Notes: generated by a model not told the origin, from the sequence alone. A stretch of 64,000 bases of DNA from Saprospiraceae bacterium (GCA_020627535.1 JAHDGU010000008.1:154787-218786), one strand, 5' to 3'; positions 1 to 10,045 are shown, counted from the stretch's first letter. Numbers and translations: made by a program.

Positions 1-1498
1 GTGCGTATCTGATCTCCGCGACTTCGCTGAAGTTGCCCTCTCGCTCTGCGCGATTGCTTTCTAGTTTGAGTTGCTCGATACGCTCCTTGGACTGCTGCAC
101 TCCGAGGACGATTTCACGTTCTGATTCCCAGCGCGATCTGATTTCATTGCGCTGTTCTGTGAAGTTGGCGATGGTTTCATCGAGCTGCTTCACTTTGGCC
201 TTGTCCTTCTCTCGCTTCATCGCCTCTCGCTCGATCTCATATTGGCGGATCTTGCGTTCCACTTCATCAAGCTCCTCTGGCATCGAGTTCATCTCGAGTC
301 TGAGCCTCGCAGCAGCTTCATCAACGAGATCGATGGCTTTGTCTGGCAAGTAGCGATCCGTGATGTAACGATTGGATAGCTGTACGGCGGAGATGATGGC
401 CGCATCAGTGATATTGATCTTGTGATGTGTCTCGTAGCGCTCTTTCAGCCCACGAAGGATTGAGATCGAATCTACTTCATTGGGCTCATTGACGGAGACA
501 GTCTGGAACCTCCGTTCGAGAGCCTTATCTTTTTCAAAGTACTTCTGGTATTCATCTAGCGTCGTTGCGCCGATGGCTCTGAGTTCGCCACGTGCGAGAG
601 CAGGCTTAAGAATATTGGCAGCGTCCATAGCGCCTTGATTTTTTCCTGCTCCTACGAGCGTGTGAATCTCGTCTATGAATAGGAAGATCTCACCGTCTGC
701 TTTGATGACTTCATTGATGACAGCTTTGAGCCGCTCTTCAAATTCGCCTTGGTATTTTGCACCAGCGATCAAAGCGCCCATATCGAGCGAATAGATTTGC
801 TTCTGTTGAAGATCTTCTGGCACATCACCATTGACGATCCGATGCGCAAGTCCCTCTATGATGGCAGTTTTTCCTACGCCTGGTTGGCCGATCAATATAG
901 GATTGTTCTTGGTTCGTCTCGCGAGTATGTGTAGTACCCGTCGGATCTCTTCATCTCTTCCGATGACAGGATCGAGCTTGCCAGAGTTTGCCTTGTCATT
1001 GAGATTGATGGCGTACTTATTCAGTGCATTGTAAGTGTTCTCGGCGCTAGAGCTAGTGACACGATTTCCTTTGCGGATGTCCTTGATGCTTGCAAGCAAT
1101 GCCTTCTCTTTGAGTCCATGATTCTTCAAGACCTGTGAGGCTGGATCATTGAGCCGGAGGATTCCTATTAGGAGATGCTCTATGGCGACATACTCATCGC
1201 CAAAAGCTTTGAGGCTAGCATTGGCCTCCTGGACTCCTTGATTGAGGGAACGGGATATGTATTGATCACCGCCATTTCCTTTGGCAAGTCCGGAGATGAG
1301 TTTGTCGAGATCTGCTCGTACGGCTGTCGCCGAAATGGACTGTTTCTTCAAGAGGATCGGTACGACAGAGTCATCAGTCGCTAGGATCGCGCTCAGCAGA
1401 TGCGCTGGCTCTATGGCTGCATGCTTCTCAATGATGGCGATCTGATGAGCTCTTTGGAAGGCCTCCTGAGACTTGATGGTGAAGTTGTTGAGATTCAT
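1..1498 (-). CDS. clpB: ATP-dependent chaperone ClpB, N-terminal part (runs off the left edge)
   Basis: Reading the reverse strand from an ATG at 1498 gives about 499 residues with no stop before base 1. The protein starts MNLNNFT and carries the ClpB/Clp N domain (two repeats, residues about 1-150). The first AAA+ domain follows, with Walker A GQPGVGKT near residue 205 and a Walker B ending FIDEIHT near residue 275. The charged coiled-coil middle domain begins after about residue 410. ClpB is a hexameric cytosolic disaggregase that works with DnaK to rescue aggregated proteins. The second AAA+ domain lies outside the window. The gene is divergent from the symporter at 1679, with 180 bases between them. 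Family assignment is secure; only the C-terminal half is unseen. Confidence 0.96.
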   Translation of the reverse strand, partial: MNLNNFTIKSQEAFQRAHQIAIIEKHAAIEPAHLLSAILATDDSVVPILLKKQSISATAVRADLDKLISGLAKGNGGDQYISRSLNQGVQEANASLKAFGDEYVAIEHLLIGILRLNDPASQVLKNHGLKEKALLASIKDIRKGNRVTSSSAENTYNALNKYAINLNDKANSGKLDPVIGRDEEIRRVLHILARRTKNNPILIGQPGVGKTAIIEGLAHRIVNGDVPEDLQQKQIYSLDMGALIAGAKYQGEFEERLKAVINEVIKADGEIFLFIDEIHTLVGAGKNQGAMDAANILKPALARGELRAIGATTLDEYQKYFEKDKALERRFQTVSVNEPNEVDSISILRGLKERYETHHKINITDAAIISAVQLSNRYITDRYLPDKAIDLVDEAAARLRLEMNSMPEELDEVERKIRQYEIEREAMKREKDKAKVKQLDETIANFTEQRNEIRSRWESEREIVLGVQQSKERIEQLKLESNRAEREGNFSEVAEIRYA

Positions 1499-1678
1499 AT
1501 TTTGGGACTTCTTGTGTTTTTTACGTCTGTACGAGATCAAAAAGTGTTCTAGCAGCTCAAATCACTTGACTTGCTGACATTATGGCTTGATATTGAGCGA
1601 CTTAGTGTCAAAATGGCGCTTGTTGTTCTGCACTTTGATCATTTCGTCATGAAAAGCTTTGTATCATTGTCTGATTAG

Positions 1679-2881
1679 ATGACGAAGACGGCCAAAGATC
1701 GATGGGTAGAGATCGGTAGCTTGATAGCGCTGCTCTTGGGGATTGTCTTGGGACTTCTGTTGCCCGAGATATCAGCTCATTTTAGTTTCGTCGGCCGCAT
1801 CTTTTTGCTACTCCTCAAGGTGTTAATCTTGCCGATCATCATCGTATCTCTTTTTCTGGCTTTCGCCAAAATGAGCTCTGCTGCCAAGCTTGGTAGTCTA
1901 GGCTGGAGGACGGTTGTTTACTACTTTTTCAGCACTTGCCTCGCTGTGATCATAGGATTGATCTTGGCAAATATTTTCATCTTTTCTGGTGGAAGCTCAG
2001 GTCATGAGCTCATCGAAGGTCGAGAGTCTACAGATTTTGTGACGCGTTTGCTCAGTGACAATATCTTTCAGTCGCTAGCAGATGGTGAGATCTTGCACAT
2101 TGTCATTTTTACCATTCTCTTTGGACTCGCCTTTGTGAATGTGCAGCACGATACAAAGCATCAGCTGACCAATCTTGCCGAGGTGAGTTTTGAGGTGCTG
2201 ATGCGAATGATTCACTGGGTGCTCCTCTTGGCGCCATTGGGTATTTTGTCTTTGGTATGGTCTACGATCGGTGATATGGATATGTCGGATTTTTCTCAAT
2301 TGGGGAAATTCTTTTTGGCGACAGCCATCGCAGCCCTCGTGCATGCCCTGATCAGCTTACCTCTACTCGGGAGATTCCTCGGTCGATTTGATGCTTGGTC
2401 CTACTTCTTGAGAGTGAAGCAAGCACTGATCATCTCGCTAGCTACCGCAAGCAGCGCTGCAACACTACCCATTTCCACGAAAGTGGTAGAAGATGATGGC
2501 GTATCAGAGGAGGTCTCCAGATTTGTGCTGCCTCTCGGCGCTACGCTCAATATGGACGGCTCGGCGCTATACCAGGCGCTCTTGACCATGCTATTTGTCA
2601 ATCTAGCTGGTATGGATATCACACTTGGTCAGCAAATTCTTGTCTTTGTATTCATCGTCCTGTCGTCGGCTGGGACTGCTGGTGTTCCTTCTGGCGGTAT
2701 CGTGATGATGACGATGGTGATCGAGCTGCTTGGTATCCCCAATGGGGAGTACTACCTGGGACTTTACATCTTGGTCGACAGATTTTGGGACTATCCGATT
2801 ACGTCTATCAATGTATGGAGTGATCTGGTTGGTGCCAAGACCGTAGATCAATGGCTCAATCGATCATATGAAGAGACGTGA
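1679..2881 (+). CDS. Dicarboxylate/amino acid:cation symporter (DAACS family)
   Basis: A 400-residue polytopic inner-membrane protein of the GltP/DctA family. The first 200 residues are hydrophobic helices. The second half has the family signatures in order: SSAATLP (hairpin 1 serine-rich motif, near residue 258), NMDGSALYQ (TM7 NMDGT-like cation/substrate motif, near 290) and a GTAGVPSGG-like hairpin 2 (near 335). The family imports glutamate, aspartate or C4-dicarboxylates with Na+ or H+; the exact substrate cannot be read from sequence. Its stop overlaps the start of the LD-carboxypeptidase by 14 bases, so the two are probably co-transcribed. With the next two peptidases this suggests uptake or use of murein-derived amino acids (inference). 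Confidence 0.9.
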   Translation: MTKTAKDRWVEIGSLIALLLGIVLGLLLPEISAHFSFVGRIFLLLLKVLILPIIIVSLFLAFAKMSSAAKLGSLGWRTVVYYFFSTCLAVIIGLILANIFIFSGGSSGHELIEGRESTDFVTRLLSDNIFQSLADGEILHIVIFTILFGLAFVNVQHDTKHQLTNLAEVSFEVLMRMIHWVLLLAPLGILSLVWSTIGDMDMSDFSQLGKFFLATAIAALVHALISLPLLGRFLGRFDAWSYFLRVKQALIISLATASSAATLPISTKVVEDDGVSEEVSRFVLPLGATLNMDGSALYQALLTMLFVNLAGMDITLGQQILVFVFIVLSSAGTAGVPSGGIVMMTMVIELLGIPNGEYYLGLYILVDRFWDYPITSINVWSDLVGAKTVDQWLNRSYEET

Positions 2882-3851
2882 TTTTGTCAAGCAAGCGAGC
2901 GCTGGCCTCGTGGCTCTTCCAGCACTGAATCTAGTCAGTGATATCCCGACAAGGTGTAAACCAGTCGGTCTGGATCAAGCAAAGACAGTAAGACTCATCG
3001 CCCCAGGTGGTCCACTAGATCAAGCTCGTCTTGACAAGGCCATGGCTGCTATGAAGAGCTTAGGCTTGAAGCCGAGTGCTGGTATGCACTGTCTTGAGCA
3101 GGACGGATATCTGGCAGGTAGTGATGCACAGCGATTGGAGGATCTACATGATGCATATCGTGATCCATCAGTTGACCTTATCTGGGCGATCCGAGGTGGC
3201 TATGGCTGCACGCGCCTGCTGTCGGAGATAGACTACAAGCTCATCAAGCGCAATCCTAAGATCCTCATCGGATTCAGCGATATCACGGCCTTGCTTCTAG
3301 CCATCTACGAGCGGACCGGTGTCATAGGATTTCATGGTCCATTGGCCTCTTGGCCATTTACAGAGTTCAATGCACGACATCTCAAAGTGCTGTATGCTGA
3401 GTCCACAGGTCTCACAATCCATGGCTCTGAAGCAGAAGTCTTGCGATCAGGCAGTACCGCTGGTAAGTTGATTGGTGGCAACCTGAGCTTGCTTGCGAGT
3501 ATGGCAGGCACCAGATATCTGCCCAAGCTTAATGATGCCTTGATATTCATAGAAGATGTCGGAGAGGATCCCTATCGTATCGATCGGATGCTCACCCAGC
3601 TCAGACAGTCCGCCGGACTCGAGGAAGCGGCTGGATTGATTTTCGGTGAGTTTGCTGACTGCGACGATTCCGATCCAGGCTACGGTCTGAGATATACACT
3701 GCAGCGACAAGTCGATGAGCTCGCTGTCCCTGCACTTTTCAATTTTCCATTTGGCCATGATAGGAATATGTGTACACTGCCAATCGGTATCAGTGCACAA
3801 ATGGATACTGGTAGCAAAAGCCTTACACTTCTGGAGTCGGCCGTAATATAA
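2868..3851 (+). CDS. LD-carboxypeptidase (peptidase S66) with Tat-like signal
   Basis: A 327-residue member of the S66 family (LdcA/MccF). The N-terminus MKRRDFVKQASAG looks like a twin-arginine signal, so the enzyme is probably exported folded. The catalytic serine is in GFSDIT (near residue 142). The glutamate is in the EDVGED segment (near 228), and the histidine in FGHDRNM (near 303). These match the Ser-Glu-His triad of LdcA, which removes the terminal D-Ala from murein tetrapeptides. The gene overlaps the upstream symporter by 14 bases and is followed by an NlpC/P60 endopeptidase, a pairing typical of murein-peptide recycling. MccF-like activity on peptide antibiotics is an alternative but less likely in this context. 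Confidence 0.88.
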   Translation: MKRRDFVKQASAGLVALPALNLVSDIPTRCKPVGLDQAKTVRLIAPGGPLDQARLDKAMAAMKSLGLKPSAGMHCLEQDGYLAGSDAQRLEDLHDAYRDPSVDLIWAIRGGYGCTRLLSEIDYKLIKRNPKILIGFSDITALLLAIYERTGVIGFHGPLASWPFTEFNARHLKVLYAESTGLTIHGSEAEVLRSGSTAGKLIGGNLSLLASMAGTRYLPKLNDALIFIEDVGEDPYRIDRMLTQLRQSAGLEEAAGLIFGEFADCDDSDPGYGLRYTLQRQVDELAVPALFNFPFGHDRNMCTLPIGISAQMDTGSKSLTLLESAVI

Positions 3852-3914
3852 AGCTTCTTCTTCTGTGAGTCTTCTCGAAGCGGATATTTGCAATCCAATC
3901 AGTCTATCAAGCTC

Positions 3915-5270
3915 ATGAGAATTGCTCTAACAATTGTTCTACTGATCGCAGGACTGTGTGCCTCCACACAGACATTGCTCTCCGAGATAGACTTCTACAG
4001 TATCGATGAGATGCAATGGTCTGCCTTTGCAGACGAGCGCTATGAGCAGTACTATGATCAGGAGCGTAATGTCAACACATTTCGTCAGGAGTTTTTCCGG
4101 CCTTGGGGAGCTAAGCGCGATGCTGAAGCTATCATCAAGAAGTGGTGTGCCATGCCCGAGAACTTGCCTTGCTATCATCACACACTGAGGGCCTACGACG
4201 ATGAAGATCTCAGACTCTTGAGTGATCGACTGGCGAGGGTAAGTACAGTAGGGCGTAATGCACTCATCACAGACAATAGCTCTTTGCGCAGTATGCCAAG
4301 CGATGCAAAGTGCCTGAAGCGCATCCATCGAGCTGGTGAGCTGTTTCCTTTTGACTACTTCCAGGAAAGTGGATTGTGGTTAGCAACTCCAATCCATGTC
4401 ATCGCCGAGACAGATGATGGTCTGTGGCTCCTGGTGGACAGTCACTGCGGCGTGGGCTGGATACCGTCTAGGGACGCAGCCTATCTAGAGGACCTACAAG
4501 AAGATCTGGTGCTGAGGGCTGAGCTGTCTATATGTACCGAAGACGATCTTATCACACGGACAGAGCGAGGAGTCTATGAGTTGCATATCGGGACGATCCT
4601 TCCCTCTCATCAAGGTCAGGTCATGCTCCCTTATCGCAATGGTAGCGGATTTCTCTCCTTTGATCCGGTGACGCTAGATCAGGATATCGAGTCGTTTCCT
4701 CTAAGCTTCACAGAAAAGAATGTCAAGATGATTCTCTCGAGGCTGCACGGCGAGCTCTATGGCTGGGGTGGCAATGCCGGCGGACGTGACTGCTCGTCAA
4801 CACTCAAGGATTACTTTGCTTGCTTTGGCATCTGGATTCCTCGCAACTCCTATGCGCAAGCGCAGTCAGCTAGAGTCATTGAGTTGGCCGGCGATCAAGA
4901 GGCGAAGCATCAACAGATCACTGAGGAAGCGATCCCATTCTTAAGTACCATCTACAAAAAGGGTCACATCGTGCTGTATGGTGGGAAAAGTGATCAAGGC
5001 ATAGCGCTAGCTTTTCACAATACTTGGGCACTCAAAGTATGGCACAAGGACAAGTCACTGCTCAAGGTTTCCAAGAGATCCGCGGAATTAGGGACCTTTG
5101 GCTTCCATGCGGATGGTGACAAGCCTGGATGGGTTCAGAGTCGTATTCCTATCGGAGCTGCAGTGATTACACGTATTGATCCAGGCGAGGCATTTTCGCG
5201 AAAGCGCAAAATACAGGCAGAGGACTTTCTTGACAGATATCTGTATTTGACTCACCACGGTATCCGCTAA
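3915..5270 (+). CDS. SH3b–NlpC/P60 family endopeptidase, exported
   Basis: A secreted C40-family peptidase of about 451 residues. I chose the ATG at 3915 because it gives a clean signal peptide (MRIALTIVLLIAGLCAS); an in-frame ATG at 3888 would add nine residues. The middle region has two SH3b-like segments, with a GVGWIP motif typical of the second. The catalytic domain begins near residue 285 with GWGGNAGGRDCS, where the cysteine is the nucleophile. A histidine in the HIVLYGG segment and the later AFHNTW are the likely partners. This architecture cleaves L-Ala-gamma-D-Glu or gamma-D-Glu-diamino acid bonds of murein peptides (YkfC/DPP VI type). Its position after the LD-carboxypeptidase supports a joint recycling role. 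Confidence 0.86.
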   Translation: MRIALTIVLLIAGLCASTQTLLSEIDFYSIDEMQWSAFADERYEQYYDQERNVNTFRQEFFRPWGAKRDAEAIIKKWCAMPENLPCYHHTLRAYDDEDLRLLSDRLARVSTVGRNALITDNSSLRSMPSDAKCLKRIHRAGELFPFDYFQESGLWLATPIHVIAETDDGLWLLVDSHCGVGWIPSRDAAYLEDLQEDLVLRAELSICTEDDLITRTERGVYELHIGTILPSHQGQVMLPYRNGSGFLSFDPVTLDQDIESFPLSFTEKNVKMILSRLHGELYGWGGNAGGRDCSSTLKDYFACFGIWIPRNSYAQAQSARVIELAGDQEAKHQQITEEAIPFLSTIYKKGHIVLYGGKSDQGIALAFHNTWALKVWHKDKSLLKVSKRSAELGTFGFHADGDKPGWVQSRIPIGAAVITRIDPGEAFSRKRKIQAEDFLDRYLYLTHHGIR

Positions 5271-5272
5271 GC

Positions 5273-5722
5273 ATGGAGCCACGTCAAGAAATGATCCAAG
5301 CACTCAGGGATGCGCTTGATCTCCATATGAGAAGCCTCATTGACCAGCAAAAGATGCTTGAAGAGTCGCGAGACCAAGAGGGCAAAAGTTCGGCAGGCGA
5401 TAAGTATGAGACCACCAGAGAGCGAATCAGTGCAGAGCTAGATCGTGTGGACAACAAGATACAAGAGACCCAAAGAAGTCTACTTCTCGTCGAACAAATC
5501 GCTAAGCGAGCAAGCTCGGAGAGGGTTTCGCTAGGCTCTCTAGTTCAGACTACCAAAGGGCGATTCCTGCTTGGGGTGGCTTCATCAGCTGTGCATACAT
5601 CCCACGGTAAGGTCTACTGCATCTCTCCATCAGCACCGTATGCTGAGTGCATAATAGGTCTACGGCTTGGAGAGAAGTTTGTCTTCAGAGAACAGATGGA
5701 TGAAATACTTGCGCTCGACTAG
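5273..5722 (+). CDS. GreA/GreB-like small protein
   Basis: A 149-residue protein starting 3 bases after the endopeptidase stop, so probably in the same transcript. The N-terminal half is a charged helical hairpin containing GKSSAGDKYETTRERI. The C-terminal half ends in a small beta domain with SPSAPYAECIIGLRLGEKFVF, resembling the GreA/GreB C-terminal domain. Bacteroidota genomes carry this family widely, often mislabelled as 3-oxoacyl-ACP synthase. True GreA binds the RNA polymerase secondary channel and stimulates transcript cleavage. Whether this shorter relative does so is unknown. Confidence 0.75.
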   Translation: MEPRQEMIQALRDALDLHMRSLIDQQKMLEESRDQEGKSSAGDKYETTRERISAELDRVDNKIQETQRSLLLVEQIAKRASSERVSLGSLVQTTKGRFLLGVASSAVHTSHGKVYCISPSAPYAECIIGLRLGEKFVFREQMDEILALD

Positions 5723-5724
5723 CC

Positions 5725-6363
5725 CTAGACAGGTGTCAAGGCAAACCAGATTGCCAAGAAGTGAAAGAAGGCACCAAGCATGACCCATATGTGCCATATG
5801 GTATGATTCCAAGGTCGCTGATTTCGCAAATAAAAATATACCCCGATACTGTAGCAAGCACCACCGGTAATGATCATCCAAAATACAAGTAATGGCATCA
5901 CTGACCACATCATAGGTATCACGATTGCTGCCATCCAGCCGAGCGCAACATAGAAAAATGTCAGTAGGCGATCATGCGACTCGATATACCTGAGTTTGAG
6001 CAATATGCCTATCGCCACTAGTGACCACATCGCTATCAGATAGATAGTGCCTGTGCTATTGGGTAGGTAAATCGGAATGAGTGGTGTATTGGTCCCGGCG
6101 ATCAAGAAGAATATGCTGAGATGATCGAGCAGCTTGGTCGTCTTGTGATATTTAGTGAAGTACAGTGCATGATAGACGGCAGATGCCAACATAGTTGCTG
6201 CTAGACCAAAGGCGTATACGCTAGCCGCTAGCCACGCATAATTGACATCGGTCGCTAGACTACGCAGGAGCAAAAATGGAAAAGCTACAATACTGCCAAA
6301 GAATGCCAAGCCATGGGTGATCGCATTGGCTCTCTCTGTTTTTCTCTTTAGGGTGATATTCAT
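5725..6363 (-). CDS. Hemolysin III / PAQR family membrane protein
   Basis: A 212-residue protein with seven predicted membrane helices. It has the family pattern of an N-terminal ERANAITHG, then SAVYHALYF, DHLSIFFLIAGT and the C-terminal HTIWHIWVMLGAFFHFLAI. The conserved histidines in AVYH and WHIWVMLGAFFH are the predicted metal site of the PAQR fold. Family members (YqfA, HlyIII) affect membrane fluidity or act as putative membrane hydrolases, and direct haemolysis is rarely shown. The gene converges on the GreA-like gene with only 2 bases between stops. Its start is 12 bases from that of the divergent PLP enzyme at 6376. Confidence 0.88.
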   Translation of the reverse strand: MNITLKRKTERANAITHGLAFFGSIVAFPFLLLRSLATDVNYAWLAASVYAFGLAATMLASAVYHALYFTKYHKTTKLLDHLSIFFLIAGTNTPLIPIYLPNSTGTIYLIAMWSLVAIGILLKLRYIESHDRLLTFFYVALGWMAAIVIPMMWSVMPLLVFWMIITGGACYSIGVYFYLRNQRPWNHTIWHIWVMLGAFFHFLAIWFALTPV

Positions 6364-6375
6364 GGATGTTATCGG

Positions 6376-7302
6376 ATGAGCAAGATTAACTCAATTTTGG
6401 CTCCTAGAATTATGCCAGACAAGAATTTACACATCAATTTGCCTACTCCCTTGCAAAGAATAAGCTTTTTGTCTGAGCAATTTTCTCGATGCTTCATCAA
6501 AAGAGACGATCTTATCCATCCAGAAGTAGGGGGCAACAAATGGCGTAAGCTCCAATATGTCGTCCAGCTGATACAAGAGGGGAGAGTGCAAAAGATCATC
6601 ACAATGGGTGGTATGCACTCCAATCATATCGCAGCTGTTGCTGCCGTTGGCCATCTCTACACTGTCGATACTCAGGCATACATACGAGATACGGGTGATA
6701 AATACTCTCCTACGCTGGATCTTGCATCTCGACGAAGTATGGAGATCGTCTTGATTGATCGTAGCACTTATCGGCTTATGCGATCGACTACGCTCCGAGA
6801 TGCGCAGATACAAGATCGGGTCCTTTATCTACCAGAAGGCGGTACAGGAGAGTTTGCTTTGCCAGGTTGCAAGCGGCTAGGTCTAGAGCTGAATGAACAG
6901 CTTGAAGGGATTTCTGCCACCATCCTTTGTGCTGCTGGGACGCTCGGTACTGCCCGAGGTCTAGAACAAGGACTATCAGCGAGGCACAAACTGCACATCC
7001 ATCCAGCTGGACGAAAGTTCAATCTCAGAGAGCAGATGCCAGCGACAGATCGTATGATCACTTGGACGGATGAGGAGGACCTCCGGCCATATGGGCGAAT
7101 ATCCACCGACATCTGCGACTACATCGAAGAATGGAAGCAGCGCTACGGTATCCTCATCGATCCTATTTACATGGCACCGATGCTGCAGCTCATAGAGTCG
7201 AAGCCGGATATCATCGGGCAGTCTGAGGCTCTGGTGATCTATCACAGCGGCGGTACGCAAGGAAATGCCGGTTATTACAAAAAAATTGCTCTTATGAGTT
7301 AA
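6376..7302 (+). CDS. PLP-dependent D-cysteine desulfhydrase / ACC deaminase family enzyme
   Basis: A 308-residue fold-type II PLP enzyme. The signature GGNKWRKLQY (near residue 53) contains the lysine that forms the Schiff base. MGGMHSNHI (near residue 76) matches the SNH phosphate/substrate motif of the family, and a glycine-rich AAGTLGTARGL loop follows. The family includes D-cysteine desulfhydrase (DcyD) and 1-aminocyclopropane-1-carboxylate deaminase. Short members like this one in Bacteroidota are usually called D-cysteine desulfhydrase-like; the substrate is unproven. An internal ATG at 6412 (MPDKN) is an alternative start, and would leave more room for a divergent promoter with the HlyIII gene. 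Confidence 0.82.
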   Translation: MSKINSILAPRIMPDKNLHINLPTPLQRISFLSEQFSRCFIKRDDLIHPEVGGNKWRKLQYVVQLIQEGRVQKIITMGGMHSNHIAAVAAVGHLYTVDTQAYIRDTGDKYSPTLDLASRRSMEIVLIDRSTYRLMRSTTLRDAQIQDRVLYLPEGGTGEFALPGCKRLGLELNEQLEGISATILCAAGTLGTARGLEQGLSARHKLHIHPAGRKFNLREQMPATDRMITWTDEEDLRPYGRISTDICDYIEEWKQRYGILIDPIYMAPMLQLIESKPDIIGQSEALVIYHSGGTQGNAGYYKKIALMS

Positions 7303-7375
7303 CATGACAGTACGAGTAGGCGTTAACATCCTTGGGACTTGTCATTAGTAACTTCGCGAACCATTTTCTGAGACT

Positions 7376-9460
7376 ATGCAGTATTTGAGATTTAGAGACT
7401 TCTTTTGTTTTTGCCTCTTCTTGATGATAGGGCTTTCGCCCAAATGTATCTGCGCACAAAATGACTGTGTGGATTTTGAGGTCCTATGTACCAGCGATAT
7501 TATAGACTTTGAGCCTAATGGCAGAGGGATGGATGACTTTGCAGATCCTGATAATTTCCGGGGCTGTTTTACAAATCGTGAGAGCAACTCGGCTTGGTTT
7601 TACTTTGAGATGAATGCCTCGACACCTCCAGGGTCTAGTTTGGGATTCACTATCACTCCGAGTGCAGAGAGGATAGACTATGATTTTGCAGTATTTGGAC
7701 CGAATGTGAGCTGTGACGCCTTAGGGATGCCGATCAGGTGCAGCTATGCGCTGGCAAACAATGGCATCATATCTCAGACTGGTATCGGAATGGGCCGGAC
7801 AGACGAGTCTGAGGGGTCCAACGGTGATGGATTTGTGCGAAACTTGGAGGTCAATCCGGGTGAAGGCTACATCTTACTCGTCGATAGATTTTCGACAGAT
7901 CAAGATGGCTTCCAACTAGAGTGGACAGGTGAGGCTGCTCCATTTTTGAACTGCATCGATTGTGATCTTGAAGTGTTGCCTGCCGTCACAGAGATCCCCA
8001 TTTGTCAAGGTCTTCAGGATGTAGTGCTTGAGATGAACGTGACTGGTGGCACAGCGCCATACAGCTATGAGTGGACTGGAGATGCAGCTGATCTTGCCTT
8101 GCTCGATGCCACAGATGTAGAGGATCCTACCGCTAGCATCACAGCAGATATTGACCAGGACATTAGCTATACGCTCACAGTGAGAGACAATAATGATGTC
8201 TGTGTGTCAGCGACTACTGTGACCATACAGATCACAGCTCAGGAGACTGCGGTCATAGATCCGGTGCAGATCAATTGTATCACAGATGATGCGGTGGTGT
8301 TGACTGCCTCTCCAGCTGGTGGTACATGGTCTGGAGCGGTGAGTAGTCCCAATTTTGATCCTTTGGCCGTGGGGGCAGGAGAGCAAGAGCTTATCTATTC
8401 GGTGGGTATGGGTGCCTGTATGTCTAGTGATACTCTTCGTCTTACGGTCAATGATACATTGGCCATCACGCTGGATCTACCTTCGCGACTTTGTCTGGAG
8501 GATGGGCCCGTGGCCATTACAGCCACTCCAGCAGGTGGAGTGTGGTCTGACAGTAATGTAGGAGATAGTATCATCGCAAGCCAGCTCGGACTTGGTACGA
8601 CTGACTTGACCTATAGCGTCACTAGCCCAGAGGGCTGTGAAAGTGCGGCGAACACAAGCGTCGAAGTAACTCAGATATCAGATATAGAGCTCAATGTCGT
8701 AGATCCAAGCTGTGCTCAGGATGTTGTGAGCGGAGTCATCGAGGTACTAGCTACGCCAGGTGCTCAGGGCAGTACCATGATTTTGATCAATGATATGGAC
8801 GTGAGTCAAGATCCTTTCCTTGAGAATCTGGAGGGTGGAGAGTATACCATCTTGGTTGAGGATGAACTCGGCTGTATGGCAGAAAGAATGGTCACACTAC
8901 CAGAGCTCAATGAGCCAACAGTAGATATCGGAAATGATATTACCATTTCTACAGGTCAAGTTGTAGATATACCAGCAGTAGTAGATACGGGATCATCAGC
9001 GATTGTTGATTATCTGTGGACATTAGGAGGTGCTAGCCTATGTAGCGGTCTTGATTGCAGTGTACTCAACTTCATTGCTGCAACATCTGGAGAGCTGAGC
9101 TTGATTGTTACTGATGGCAGTGGATGTGTAGCGACTGCGTCCATCCTCGTGACTGTCAATGAGGTATCAGAATTTTTTGCACCGACTGTTTTCAGTCCCA
9201 ATGACGATGGCACCAATGATCGCTTTACCATCTTCGGTCCCGAAGAATTGACCAATATCGCAAGCCTGTCAGTCTATAATAGAGCAGGTTCACTCGTCTA
9301 CAAGGCTGAAAATATCCTACCCAATGATCCTACAGGTGGCTGGGATGGAAGATGGAAAGGACAAGTGGCTGACCCAGGTGTCTATGTGTTCGTCGCTGAG
9401 ATCCAATTTGGAGCACTAGCGCCTAGAGTCGTGAGCGGTGATGTAACCCTCGTGAGATAG
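7376..9460 (+). CDS. T9SS type B sorting-domain cell-surface protein with PKD-like repeats
   Basis: A 694-residue secreted protein. A signal peptide (about residues 1-27, ending CICAQN) is followed by an N-terminal beta domain rich in Cys and Asp. Next come several Ig/PKD/SprB-like repeats (roughly residues 195-600), with recurring TGGTAPYSYEW- and AGGVWSD-type motifs. The last 90 residues are a gliding-motility-associated C-terminal domain beginning FAPTVFSPNDDGTNDRF and ending in VYVFVAEI and GDVTLVR. That domain directs export by the type IX secretion system and surface attachment. The binding target is unknown; the repeats suggest adhesion or gliding (inference). It stands alone, convergent with purN. 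Confidence 0.9.
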   Translation: MQYLRFRDFFCFCLFLMIGLSPKCICAQNDCVDFEVLCTSDIIDFEPNGRGMDDFADPDNFRGCFTNRESNSAWFYFEMNASTPPGSSLGFTITPSAERIDYDFAVFGPNVSCDALGMPIRCSYALANNGIISQTGIGMGRTDESEGSNGDGFVRNLEVNPGEGYILLVDRFSTDQDGFQLEWTGEAAPFLNCIDCDLEVLPAVTEIPICQGLQDVVLEMNVTGGTAPYSYEWTGDAADLALLDATDVEDPTASITADIDQDISYTLTVRDNNDVCVSATTVTIQITAQETAVIDPVQINCITDDAVVLTASPAGGTWSGAVSSPNFDPLAVGAGEQELIYSVGMGACMSSDTLRLTVNDTLAITLDLPSRLCLEDGPVAITATPAGGVWSDSNVGDSIIASQLGLGTTDLTYSVTSPEGCESAANTSVEVTQISDIELNVVDPSCAQDVVSGVIEVLATPGAQGSTMILINDMDVSQDPFLENLEGGEYTILVEDELGCMAERMVTLPELNEPTVDIGNDITISTGQVVDIPAVVDTGSSAIVDYLWTLGGASLCSGLDCSVLNFIAATSGELSLIVTDGSGCVATASILVTVNEVSEFFAPTVFSPNDDGTNDRFTIFGPEELTNIASLSVYNRAGSLVYKAENILPNDPTGGWDGRWKGQVADPGVYVFVAEIQFGALAPRVVSGDVTLVR

Positions 9461-9473
9461 TCGTCGGTAAGAG

Positions 9474-10040
9474 CTACAGACTGTTGACAAACTGCCCGAT
9501 GACTTTGGGGTAATACTTGTGTTCAAGTTCTAAAACGGCCTTTCCTATGCCCTGTGGATCTTCCTGGTCACCGATGTAGCGAGATGCTTGAAAAAGTACT
9601 TTGCCTTTGTCATACTCGCGATTGACCATATGTACAGTCATACCTGAGTACTTCTCTTCTGCCAGATGAACTGCTTTGTGCACGTGCTGTCCATACATAC
9701 CCTTCCCACCAAACTTTGGGAGTAGAGAAGGGTGGATATTCAGGATTCGATTTGGGAAGGCGGCAATGATATAATTAGGGATTAGCCAAAGAAAGCCGGC
9801 CAGCACAATAGCATCTATGCCCTCAAGTGCAGACAGTACGTGCTCCCTGTCTTCGTAAAATTGCTCTCGATTGACGACAAGTCTATCAACATTATGTTTT
9901 CGGGCACGCTCGAGGACATATGCCTTGGACTTATTGCTCATCACGAGCTTGGTGGCATAAGCCGAGCTGAGCTTCCCATATTGAATGATGCTTTCAGCAT
10001 TGCTGCCTGATCCAGATGCGAAAATGGCAATGGACTTCAT
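9474..10040 (-). CDS. purN: Phosphoribosylglycinamide formyltransferase (GART)
   Basis: A 188-residue cytosolic enzyme that transfers the formyl group of 10-formyl-tetrahydrofolate to GAR in the third step of purine synthesis. The motifs are clear. FASGSGSNAE near the N-terminus binds phosphate. NIHPSLLPKF (near residue 102) supplies the catalytic Asn and His. The downstream YDKG supplies the catalytic Asp. Length matches the short PurN family. It lies 5 bases downstream of the PorD-like gene on the same strand, so it may be the last gene of the bamD operon. Confidence 0.95.
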   Translation of the reverse strand: MKSIAIFASGSGSNAESIIQYGKLSSAYATKLVMSNKSKAYVLERARKHNVDRLVVNREQFYEDREHVLSALEGIDAIVLAGFLWLIPNYIIAAFPNRILNIHPSLLPKFGGKGMYGQHVHKAVHLAEEKYSGMTVHMVNREYDKGKVLFQASRYIGDQEDPQGIGKAVLELEHKYYPKVIGQFVNSL

Positions 10041-10045
10041 CCGTA

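Noticed and set aside
33..1384. Several forward-strand open frames over the first 1.4 kb
   Set aside because: All are antisense to the clear clpB reading frame, which runs off the left edge on the reverse strand.
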